From positions 124,001 to 188,000 of the forward strand of contig JBMNHO010000001.1 in NCBI GenBank assembly GCA_050950425.1: a DNA stretch of 64,000 nucleotides, read 5' to 3'. The notes under the pieces were generated by a model, which saw nothing but the letters and a program-made list of their open reading frames with translations, was not told the origin of the DNA and did not search any database. Positions 16,274-23,353 of the stretch are shown here, in pieces (position 1 is the stretch's first letter; every line of letters starts with the position of its first letter). The position numbers and the translations under genes are program-made. The stretch is from RGIG529 sp050950425 (GTDB lineage Bacteria; Bacillota; Clostridia; Oscillospirales; Oscillospiraceae).

Positions 16274-16780
16274 ATGAAAAAAATAATTTTCATTTGTTGT
16301 CTTATTTTAACCTTTGCATTGACCGCGTGTAACAGCAATAATGGGTTGAATGAATCCGCTAATGGTAATTCAATCAGTGGCAATGAGAGTCCAGTCACTG
16401 AAACACCAGGCAACACAAAACACGATGATTCCGTGTATGTGCCCCAAAAAGCTGTGCCAAAGAATCTGCCGGTCTACCCAGATGCGGTTCTGTGGTCTGA
16501 TATGGAAACTTGGGCGGCTGAGGGGACTGGTTGGATGTGGTGTTATAATACAACAGCCAGCGGGAATGAAATCGTTGAATTTTTCAAAACTGAACTTCAG
16601 AATTTAGGATTTGAGATTGATGAAAATGGCACGTTTGCATTTCGTGAAGAATTCTCCGTAGCTACAACAGACGGAGTAATCGGAGTCGGTTGGTTGGACG
16701 ATGAGATAGAAGACGTCAATCCGGATACACCTGGGCGCGGTTATGCCATTGTAGTGCATCTTGATGAATGGAATGGCTGA
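16274..16780 (+). CDS. small lipoprotein of unknown function
   Basis: A 168-residue predicted lipoprotein: signal peptide IIFICCLILTFALTAC with the lipobox Cys at about 19, an Asn/Ser/Thr-rich linker, then a compact domain from about 65 (NLPVYPDAVLWSDMETWAAE ... GNEIVEFFKTELQNLGFEID). The NxxPVYPDA plus EIVEFFKTELQ pattern resembles small secreted domains found in other clostridial lipoproteins, but I cannot name the family. The ATG follows GAAAGGGGGG. It starts 36 bases after the WD40-OmpA gene and is probably cotranscribed with it. Confidence 0.7.
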   Translation: MKKIIFICCLILTFALTACNSNNGLNESANGNSISGNESPVTETPGNTKHDDSVYVPQKAVPKNLPVYPDAVLWSDMETWAAEGTGWMWCYNTTASGNEIVEFFKTELQNLGFEIDENGTFAFREEFSVATTDGVIGVGWLDDEIEDVNPDTPGRGYAIVVHLDEWNG

Positions 16781-16809
16781 TAATTTGTAAGAAAATTGTA
16801 AGGAAAAGG

Positions 16810-16869
16810 GGAAACGAGAGGAAGCCGGACGTCTTGAAAAATCAAGGCGTTCGGCTTCCTCTCGTTTCC
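16810..16869. repeat. 28-bp inverted repeat, hairpin with AAAA loop
   Basis: Left arm 16810-16837 and right arm 16842-16869 are complementary over 28 positions, with only two G-U wobbles, around a four-base A loop. It follows the small lipoprotein gene by 30 bases. No T tract follows, so it is not a standard intrinsic terminator; it may stabilise the 3' end of the transcript or be a remnant of a small mobile repeat. Confidence 0.75.
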
Positions 16870-17176
16870 GGTCGGACTGGAATTTGCAGAAAATAGCGAT
16901 TGAAAAGACGTTTTTTGCTGATCAAACAAGGCAAAAGGAACTTGGACTTCAGCATTTCTTGGTCTGGTTCTTTTACATCGTTGCAACGAGCACCCCTTGG
17001 GACAAGAACGGTGCGATATGACGCATCCGTTCCGGCGCAAGGCCGCCATAGGGGCAGGCCGGTGCGTTAGAAAGCGGTTTTGGCCGCGACAATAGCCGGT
17101 GCCATCAATGTTCCGTCTTTTCAGTGAAATGCCGGCGGCCATTGTCTGCATCCGCAAAACAGACGATGGAACAAGA
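16870..17176. other. gene-free stretch
   Basis: About 300 bases between the 28-bp hairpin and the first palindromic operator-like site. Frames are open on the minus strand, but the translations are Arg/Cys/Pro-rich and lack a ribosome binding site; I see no supported gene. Confidence 0.4.
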
Positions 17177-17220
17177 CTAACCACTACGGATAGGGTAAAA
17201 AAATACGGTTCCGGTACAAT
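17177..17220 (+). promoter_or_regulatory. palindromic site 1 plus -10 box, upstream of the first receiver-like gene
   Basis: CTAACCACTACGGATAGGG at 17177-17195 is followed after 19 bases by TACAAT (17215-17220). It shares the pattern CxAxCCxCxxCGGxTAGGG with sites at 22285 and 22789, at nearly the same distance from the -10 box. There is no good -35 hexamer, which fits an activator-dependent promoter. Confidence 0.6.
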
Positions 17221-17267
17221 AGTATTGTCAGGAGATGTTTATTTTCAGAAACGGGAGGATTTTTCAC

Positions 17268-17651
17268 ATGAAAAAAGTCGGCTTCATCACAACGAACAAA
17301 GTGCTTGCCCAAAGTCTCGCGGCGGCAGTGAGGAATCATCCTGATTTGAGACTGGAACCCTTTTTGCTGCTGAATCCACGCCAGATAACACTGGATGCGG
17401 ACCTTGTAAAGATTGATATTGCCGTTATCGATGTGATGGAAGCGCCCCCGAAGGAAGCCGAAACAGCAGGGTCCATTTGTAAAAAACTGCGTCAAACGGT
17501 TCCCAACTGTCGATTGTTGCTCCTTGTATCGCAGGACAATGAAAAGGGATGTAAAATGACGATCGATGCCATCAAAAGCGGAGCTGCCGACGATTTTGTG
17601 TTTTACGATATGTCATTGGAATACTTGTTTGCCAAGCTGGCAGCTTTTTGA
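17268..17651 (+). CDS. free-standing receiver-like (CheY-fold) protein, paralogue 1
   Basis: A 127-residue protein with the alternating strand/helix pattern of a response-regulator receiver: VGFITTNKVLAQSLAAAV, the third strand IAVIDVMEAPP carrying an Asp in the phospho-acceptor region, CRLLLLVSQDNEKG and IKSGAADDFVFYDMS. The acidic pair after strand 1 is missing (TTN in its place), so normal Mg2+-dependent phosphorylation is doubtful. It has no output domain. It is clearly related to the protein at 22890-23282 (shared DDFxxYDxSxxYLFxKL end). The ATG at 17268 follows CGGGAGG, and the gene lies directly upstream of the sensor gene at 17721. Confidence 0.6.
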   Translation: MKKVGFITTNKVLAQSLAAAVRNHPDLRLEPFLLLNPRQITLDADLVKIDIAVIDVMEAPPKEAETAGSICKKLRQTVPNCRLLLLVSQDNEKGCKMTIDAIKSGAADDFVFYDMSLEYLFAKLAAF

Positions 17652-17720
17652 ATTGTGGTATATGGCAGTGTATGGTATACTATCATTGAGCATTTACGGA
17701 TACGGAGGGGGTGCATTTGC

Positions 17721-20180
17721 TTGGGAAAAGGAGCCCGTAATTGCATATGTCGGGTTGCGGCATGGGTGACGCTGTGTCTGGTTTTCTTTTCTCTTGGCGG
17801 GTGCGCCCGTGACAATGCGCAAAGCACCGTTGTATGCAATGGCGGTGAAAACGAACCTTATTCTGAGGTTGTGTCTAAAATACTGCCGTCTCATGCGGTT
17901 GTTATACAACAAGGCAGCCGCACGGCGTTCTCTTTTCTGGGCGCAGGCAATGAAGTGGAAGCGTTCGACGCGCAGGCGATCCCGGCGTTGGAAAATGGCA
18001 TTGCCACGCATTGGTATCCGCACTATTTGGCCACAGTGGTCCTCGCGGTCGACCGTGACAGGACGGATGAGAGGATCGGCAGCTGGAGCGACTTATCTGC
18101 TGTGGATGATATCATCGGTTATTCCGATGTGTACCCGGATAGGTATTTATTGATGGGCGCCATCGCTTACGGCTTAGAAGGTGACGGATTCACACTGAAA
18201 AAGGCGGCGGGTTTGCTGGAAACGCTGCATACCGAAAAACGCCTGGCACGTAAGACGCTTGACGCCCCTATTTTGATTTGCTACGATTATCAGGCCGCTG
18301 CGCTCATAAAAAGCGGACGGAACATGCAGATCATCGTACCAAGCGAAGGAACGCTGGCTTACCATAAAGGACTGTTGTCAGGTGCGGAGCTTCACTTTAC
18401 AAGCGATGTTGAACCATTGTTGCTGTCGGCTGGCTTTCGTCTGCTTGACGGCCGATGCGACAGCGCCCTTTATCCGCCTGCGGCGGAGTACGAGAATGCC
18501 GCTACTGTCGCGGATGATGTACATTTGAACACCGTTTTTCAAGACGTCAACCACATTTTTCGGCGAAACGTTTTGCACACGCGCCTGTACAGCTCTGCAA
18601 ACGGACGGGAACACCAGTTTTTTGTTTTGCTTTATATGGTTCTTGTGGTCATATGGACGGCTTCGGTCTTTCGTCGGGCCATGCAAAGAAACGTCCAGCG
18701 CGCGACGCAGGCAATGGGATTCGTTTTGCTTGGATGGATCACTGTGCGTCTGATTAAATATCAGTTGGAAGAAGCGGTGGCGTTGAACCGCTATCTGTGG
18801 TATGGGTTTTATTTGTTTCAGATGGCGTTGCCGTTGGTGCTTTTGTGGCTGGCATGGGCAGTTGATCAACCGGATGACCAGGCTGAGCCGCCCAAGTGGC
18901 TGCGTGTCATGGCCGCCATCAACGGAGCGCTTATATCGCTTGTTTTCACAAACGATTTGCACAACTGGGTATTTACGCTCGATTTGAGCAACCCGAACTG
19001 GTCCTTCGAGTATGGATACGGCATCGGGTTTTTCTTTGTTACGGCAGCTTGGGTTGTTCAGCTTGTCACCGCCGTCGTCATACTGATCATTAAAAGCAGG
19101 CGAACCCCGCGCAAAAGGGGCCTTGTGCTTCTGCTGGCTTTTTGTGCGCTGCTGATTCTTTATGGCATGGGGTATATCACACGGATCCCCATTGCGTGGG
19201 ATAGCGACTATACAATGGTTGTCGGGTTGTTTACCTTGCTGTTTATGGAAGTTTGCATGCGAACCGGCATGGTTCCGGTGAACACAAAATATGAAAGGCT
19301 CTTTACGCATTCTCCGCTCAATATGCAGATTATTGACAGCGCGGAAACGGACCTATTGTCCTCCGCTTCCGCTATGCAGGTTGACCATACGTTGCTCCGC
19401 AGGGCGCTTCAGTCTTATCCGCTGCCGGTCGAGCAGGACGAAAACACCCTGCTTTTCACCACCGGCATCACCGGGGGCTACGCACTGTGGCAGGAGGACA
19501 TCAGTAAACTGAATCTCCTGCAGACGGAAATGGAAGAATCCGTGCGTAAGCTCACGTTGACAAACGCTGTGCTGGCAGAAGAGAAAAAAATCAGGCAGGC
19601 GCTTGATGAGGAAACCGCGAACAACCAGTTGATGACGCAGCTGGAAAACGAAATCGCCGCACATGTTGTCAGACTATCCGCCATGATAGAACAGTTGGAT
19701 ACAGCAAGCGACCAGCCGAAAGAAACCGGACGGATTGCGCTTTTGCTTTGCTATGTGAAACGTCGGTGTAATTTGTTTTTCAGGGAGCGTGAAACAACCG
19801 CTTTGCCAGGGAATGAATTAACGGCATACGTCGATGAACTGGCCGAAATGGCTGCTTATTCAGACGTTAAAATACTTGTCACAAGCGGAATAAAATCACC
19901 GATCCCCGTGCGGCAGGCAACTTTATTCTATGACTTTTTCTATACGGTGATTGATTGGGCGTCAAGCCGGGAGTGTCCAACGATGCTCGCGCATTTGGAA
20001 ACAGGAAAAGAGACAATGGTGATGCGGCTGCTTCCTTCCTGTGACCCACGGTCGGTTGCATTGAGCGCGAAGCTGCATGCGGTGATCAGATCGTCCGGCG
20101 GTGTTTTTTCCATGAAAGACCTCGACGGTGCCGTCGGCCTTCAATTGGCTTTCCCAAAAGGGGGTGAGGGCAGTGACTGA
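17721..20180 (+). CDS. 7TM sensor lipoprotein with periplasmic-binding-like domain and apparently ATPase-defective C-terminal module
   Basis: An 819-residue predicted sensor. Residues 1-28 form a lipoprotein-type signal (lipobox LGGC). About 40-250 resembles a polyamine/thiamine-type solute-binding domain (IGYSDVYPDRYLLMGAIAYG, ICYDYQAAALIKSG). About 300-510 holds seven hydrophobic segments as in HisKA_7TM sensors. A PAS-like region (NTKYERLFTHSPLNMQIIDS) and GGYALWQEDISKLNLLQTEM follow, then a coiled coil. The C-terminal about 170 residues have the layout of a kinase core, but I see no N-box or GxGxG ATP-binding motif. The TTG at 17721 is preferred: GGAGGGGG lies nine bases upstream and it gives a clean signal peptide. 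It overlaps the true kinase gene by eight bases. Confidence 0.7.
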   Translation: MGKGARNCICRVAAWVTLCLVFFSLGGCARDNAQSTVVCNGGENEPYSEVVSKILPSHAVVIQQGSRTAFSFLGAGNEVEAFDAQAIPALENGIATHWYPHYLATVVLAVDRDRTDERIGSWSDLSAVDDIIGYSDVYPDRYLLMGAIAYGLEGDGFTLKKAAGLLETLHTEKRLARKTLDAPILICYDYQAAALIKSGRNMQIIVPSEGTLAYHKGLLSGAELHFTSDVEPLLLSAGFRLLDGRCDSALYPPAAEYENAATVADDVHLNTVFQDVNHIFRRNVLHTRLYSSANGREHQFFVLLYMVLVVIWTASVFRRAMQRNVQRATQAMGFVLLGWITVRLIKYQLEEAVALNRYLWYGFYLFQMALPLVLLWLAWAVDQPDDQAEPPKWLRVMAAINGALISLVFTNDLHNWVFTLDLSNPNWSFEYGYGIGFFFVTAAWVVQLVTAVVILIIKSRRTPRKRGLVLLLAFCALLILYGMGYITRIPIAWDSDYTMVVGLFTLLFMEVCMRTGMVPVNTKYERLFTHSPLNMQIIDSAETDLLSSASAMQVDHTLLRRALQSYPLPVEQDENTLLFTTGITGGYALWQEDISKLNLLQTEMEESVRKLTLTNAVLAEEKKIRQALDEETANNQLMTQLENEIAAHVVRLSAMIEQLDTASDQPKETGRIALLLCYVKRRCNLFFRERETTALPGNELTAYVDELAEMAAYSDVKILVTSGIKSPIPVRQATLFYDFFYTVIDWASSRECPTMLAHLETGKETMVMRLLPSCDPRSVALSAKLHAVIRSSGGVFSMKDLDGAVGLQLAFPKGGEGSD

Positions 20181-21609
20181 GCTTTACGTTTGGACAGAAG
20201 CCGCGCGTCTGTTGCTGACTCTTCTCATTGCGCTCGCCGTACTCGCCCAGGCGCTGGCAATGGTTCTGAGCTTCCATCGGCACCATAAAAGCCGCAGCCA
20301 GTCCCTTGAAAGCATCTTGGAATTGTTCGTGCTGATTCAGATTCTGGTCTCTTCTTTGCTGCATGGGCAGATCATACATAATTATAGCAACAGCCTGATC
20401 GCGCCCACGGGATACGGCGTTTTGCGCATCGTCTGCTTTGCCGCGGTCGCGCTGATGGCGGGTGTTTTCATTGTGGCTACAAAAAAGCCGTGGCTCCTGC
20501 TTATTGCCGCAGGTTCCGCCCTCACGCTTCCAATGTCGGAGGTTGCGTTTGGAAACGCCTTCGCCTATCTTTATTTGGCGGCAATGCTTTTCTACCTGGC
20601 ACGGGGCATCTGCGTTTGCGTCCTAAGATATAGGGAAGTCAAAACAAGTCTTTCGGCGTTGTCCATTAAAAACACCATTGATTTTTTGCATACGGGTGTT
20701 TTGTTCAGTGAGCCGGATGGGTTTATATTGCTTATAAACGTACAAATGCAGCGACTGATGAAAACGATAACCGGAAGGAATTACCGCAACGGAAATCGTT
20801 TCTATGAATGGCTGGCGGAGGGCGATACGGAGCCGGGCTGCCGAAGATCGGAGTTTCAAGGGCAGATTGTCATCCTGCTACCGGATAAAACGGCTTGGAT
20901 GTTTACGAGGGTCGAGCTGCAGATCAAAAGGAAAAAGTACGTTCAGCTTACGGCAGCCGACATTACCCGGCGGTGGGTTCTGATGGATGAGTTGCGGCGG
21001 CAGGAGACAAAGCTAAAAACCAAGGGAGAAGAATTAAACCGGTCGATCATGAACCTGCATACCCTCAGCCGAGAAAGAGAAACCCAAAAGGCAAAAATGC
21101 GCGCGCACGACGTTTTGGGGCAACGGCTGACGCTGCTGCTGCGCACGATCCATAGTAGGCAGGCTTTGGATTACAGCCTGCTCCGATCCCTCTCCCGAGG
21201 GCTGCTTGATGATTTAAAAAGGGATAAAAAGGCGCCTTCCCCCCAGGAAGAGCTGGGTGCCTTGCAGCAAGCGTTTGGCTCCATCGGGGTGAACATTGAG
21301 CTGAACGGAACGCTGCCGATAGAACACACAAAAGGACGCATATGCACCGACATCATCAGAGAAAGCGTGACAAATGCGGTTCGCCATGGATTTGCCACAG
21401 AAATATGGGTACAAATCTGCTTTTTAGACGATGGATATCGCTTAGAAATAACAAACAACGGGTACCCGCCGTCCCAGCCCATTGTTGAGGGAGGGGGCAT
21501 TGGCGGTATGAGAAAAATGGCGGAATCCTGCGGGGGCACGCTTGATGTGACCATCCATCCGTGCTTTGTTCTGACTGTCCATCTGCCAGGAGGTGAAATC
21601 CATGTATAA
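20173..21609 (+). CDS. sensor histidine kinase with N-terminal membrane domain and PAS-like domain
   Basis: A 478-residue kinase. Residues about 10-160 contain some five to six membrane helices; about 170-260 is a PAS-like segment (FLHTGVLFSEPDGFILLINV). A coiled coil leads to the dimerisation/phospho-acceptor helix with His at residue 312 (RAHDVLGQRLTLLL), as in HisKA_3/LytS-like kinases. The ATPase domain has the N-box RESVTNAVRHG and the glycine-rich loop VEGGGIGGMRKMAESCGG. The GTG at 20173 has GGGGGTGAGG upstream and overlaps the preceding sensor gene; its stop overlaps the response regulator start. The three products are therefore probably made together. Confidence 0.85.
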   Translation: MTELYVWTEAARLLLTLLIALAVLAQALAMVLSFHRHHKSRSQSLESILELFVLIQILVSSLLHGQIIHNYSNSLIAPTGYGVLRIVCFAAVALMAGVFIVATKKPWLLLIAAGSALTLPMSEVAFGNAFAYLYLAAMLFYLARGICVCVLRYREVKTSLSALSIKNTIDFLHTGVLFSEPDGFILLINVQMQRLMKTITGRNYRNGNRFYEWLAEGDTEPGCRRSEFQGQIVILLPDKTAWMFTRVELQIKRKKYVQLTAADITRRWVLMDELRRQETKLKTKGEELNRSIMNLHTLSRERETQKAKMRAHDVLGQRLTLLLRTIHSRQALDYSLLRSLSRGLLDDLKRDKKAPSPQEELGALQQAFGSIGVNIELNGTLPIEHTKGRICTDIIRESVTNAVRHGFATEIWVQICFLDDGYRLEITNNGYPPSQPIVEGGGIGGMRKMAESCGGTLDVTIHPCFVLTVHLPGGEIHV

Positions 21610-22219
21610 GGTGCTTATCGTTGACGATCACGAATCCATGCGCGATTCTTTGACCTATGCGCTCACTGACACAGGCGACTTCACAATCGTTGGAAACTTG
21701 CCGACCGCCGCACTTGCGGAAGCTTATTGCGGAAGATTGCGGCCCGATTTGGCGTTGCTGGATGTTTGCACCGAGGGGGGCGCCTCCGGGCTGGACGCGG
21801 TAAAAGTGCTAAGAAAAAAATTCCCCGATATAAAAATCGTCGTTATGTCAGGGTTTGACGAGATCACCTACGCGCCGCGGTCGAAAGAAGCCGGCGCGCA
21901 CGCGTTTGTGTTTAAAAGCAAAAGCCTTGATTATTTTATCGAAGTGGCCCGCGGCGTGATGCGGGGCGAAACGTATTTTCCCGAAGCAAGGAACATTCCT
22001 ATGCCAATGGGAGAGGCCCCCTTGACGGAAAGGGAAATGGAAGTGCTGCGCCTGATGTGCAAGCATTTGACCAGCCGGGAAATCGCGGAGAAGTTATTTA
22101 TCAGTGAAAACACCGTGAAATATCATAAATCAAATATGTTGGCAAAAACGGGTTTTTCAAGGGCGGTAGACCTTGCGTTTCATATGATCTCCAACGGATG
22201 GATCAACCCGCTTTATTAA
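21602..22219 (+). CDS. NarL/LuxR-type response regulator
   Basis: A 205-residue two-component response regulator. The receiver domain has the acidic pair in VLIVDDHESM, the phospho-acceptor Asp in DLALLDVCTEG, the conserved Ser/Thr region (VVMSGFDE) and Lys in FVFKSKS. Residues about 143-200 are a LuxR-type HTH (LTEREMEVLRLMCKHLTSRE, then SENTVKYHKSNMLAKTGFS). The ATG follows CCAGGAGGTG and overlaps the kinase stop by eight bases. The nearest candidate targets are three palindromic sites at 17177, 22285 and 22789 (inference). Confidence 0.92.
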   Translation: MYKVLIVDDHESMRDSLTYALTDTGDFTIVGNLPTAALAEAYCGRLRPDLALLDVCTEGGASGLDAVKVLRKKFPDIKIVVMSGFDEITYAPRSKEAGAHAFVFKSKSLDYFIEVARGVMRGETYFPEARNIPMPMGEAPLTEREMEVLRLMCKHLTSREIAEKLFISENTVKYHKSNMLAKTGFSRAVDLAFHMISNGWINPLY

Positions 22220-22284
22220 AAAAACGTGTCATCGTCCCGCGCCATGGGGAAAAACGGCATGATCTTTTTGTTGCTTCATGAAAA

Positions 22285-22329
22285 CTACCCGCTGCGGATA
22301 GGGCGCAAGGGACCCAAAAGTGTTACAAT
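22285..22329 (+). promoter_or_regulatory. palindromic site 2 plus -10 box, upstream of a small lipoprotein gene
   Basis: CTACCCGCTGCGGATAGGG at 22285-22303 contains the inverted repeat CTACCCGC-N-GCGGATAG (one mismatch), with TACAAT 20 bases later (22324-22329). It lies between the response-regulator gene and the lipoprotein gene at 22369. Confidence 0.7.
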
Positions 22330-22368
22330 ACAAAAGTACCATAATAAAATAGATGGAAAGGAATGTGT

Positions 22369-22716
22369 ATGATGAGGAAAAACAAACTGGTTGTTCTTGC
22401 GATGTCCGCTATGTTGGTTCTTATGATGCTGCTGAGCGCCTGCGGCGGAGGCGGCGATGCGCTGAAAGGAACATGGGCCGGAAGGAGCAACGATATGGAA
22501 GTCACCTGGACTTTTGATGGGAAAGGCGGGTGCAAAACGGAAAACGAATACGGCATAAAAGATGAAGGTACGTATACCATAGATGGTAGCAATTTGGCGA
22601 TTAAAATGTCGATGTGGGATGATGAGATCAAATATCAGTTTAAGATAGATGAAAATCATCTTTCTATGACAGCGGAAGAAAGCTATCGTCCAAGCTACGA
22701 GCTGGAAAAGGAATAA
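22369..22716 (+). CDS. small lipoprotein with a DUF5640/lipocalin-like domain
   Basis: A 115-residue secreted lipoprotein: signal peptide with lipobox LLSAC (Cys about 25), then a short beta-rich domain (LKGTWAGRSNDMEVTWTFDG, DEGTYTIDGSNLAIKM) in the style of the DUF5640/lipocalin-like repeats of clostridial lipoproteins, which read as a small beta barrel. Adjacent ATGs make the start uncertain by one residue; GAAAGGA lies six bases before 22369. It is preceded by palindromic site 2 and so is probably controlled together with the receiver-like proteins. Confidence 0.7.
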   Translation: MMRKNKLVVLAMSAMLVLMMLLSACGGGGDALKGTWAGRSNDMEVTWTFDGKGGCKTENEYGIKDEGTYTIDGSNLAIKMSMWDDEIKYQFKIDENHLSMTAEESYRPSYELEKE

Positions 22717-22788
22717 CGATTACATAAAGCGGGAGGCTGCCATAGCAGTTTCCCGCTTGTCTTTCCTTGTCCTGCCATTTCGCAAAAA

Positions 22789-22833
22789 CCATCCGCCGCG
22801 GGTAGGGCGAGGATAAATCATTTCTGTTATACT
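22789..22833 (+). promoter_or_regulatory. palindromic site 3 plus -10 box, upstream of the second receiver-like gene
   Basis: CCATCCGCCGCGGGTAGGG at 22789-22807 contains CCATCCGC-N-GCGGGTAGG and is followed after 20 bases by TATACT (22828-22833). Same layout as sites 1 and 2. Confidence 0.7.
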
Positions 22834-22889
22834 GAAACCATCCGCAGAGAAACGGAAAAACTTTAAAGTGAGGAGGTCGGCGTACCATC

Positions 22890-23282
22890 ATGAACAGGGA
22901 AAAAGTCCTGCTGATTATGGGCAGGAAAGTTCTCTCGGATGCTTTGTTGGCACAGGTGAAAAACGATATGCATTTTGTACTCCGAGCCGACCAAAGCTAT
23001 GATTCGGCTGTCAGCACCGCAATCCATTACAGGCCGGGGATCGTGGTCGTAGAGATACCCGAATCCGGCAGTTGGAGGTCTGCCGAAAAGTGCCTTGTCA
23101 TCTGCGATGCGATTCGAAAACAGGTCCCGGGATGCAAGCGGGTACTCTTATGCTCGGAACACGACGCGGATTCCTGCCGTGCGGCCATACAGGCAAAGCA
23201 GGAAAACAGAATTGATGATTTCCTTTACTACGACACAAGTGTCAACTATTTGTTTTTCAAACTCGAATCCCTGATTCAATAA
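22890..23282 (+). CDS. free-standing receiver-like protein, paralogue 2 (lacks the phospho-acceptor Asp)
   Basis: A 130-residue protein with receiver topology: VLLIMGRKVLSDALLAQV, IVVVEIPESGSW, CKRVLLCSEHDADSCRAAI, IDDFLYYDTSVNYLFFKLES. The position expected to hold the phospho-acceptor Asp is Glu (VVEIPES) and the acidic pair after strand 1 is absent, so it should not be phosphorylated normally. It is paralogous to the protein at 17268-17651. The ATG has AGGAGG 13 bases upstream, rather far. No DNA-binding domain is attached; it may act as an adaptor or competitor of the response regulator (inference). Confidence 0.6.
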   Translation: MNREKVLLIMGRKVLSDALLAQVKNDMHFVLRADQSYDSAVSTAIHYRPGIVVVEIPESGSWRSAEKCLVICDAIRKQVPGCKRVLLCSEHDADSCRAAIQAKQENRIDDFLYYDTSVNYLFFKLESLIQ

Positions 23283-23353
23283 AGAACAGAACGAGATAAA
23301 CGCACGTCCGAACAGGGATGCGGGCCACTTAAAAAATAAGGGGAGGTAAGCAA

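Noticed and set aside
16741..17184. Minus-strand frame of 147 codons after the small lipoprotein gene
   Set aside because: It reads through the 28-bp hairpin, has no ribosome binding site and a Pro/Arg/Ser/Cys composition.
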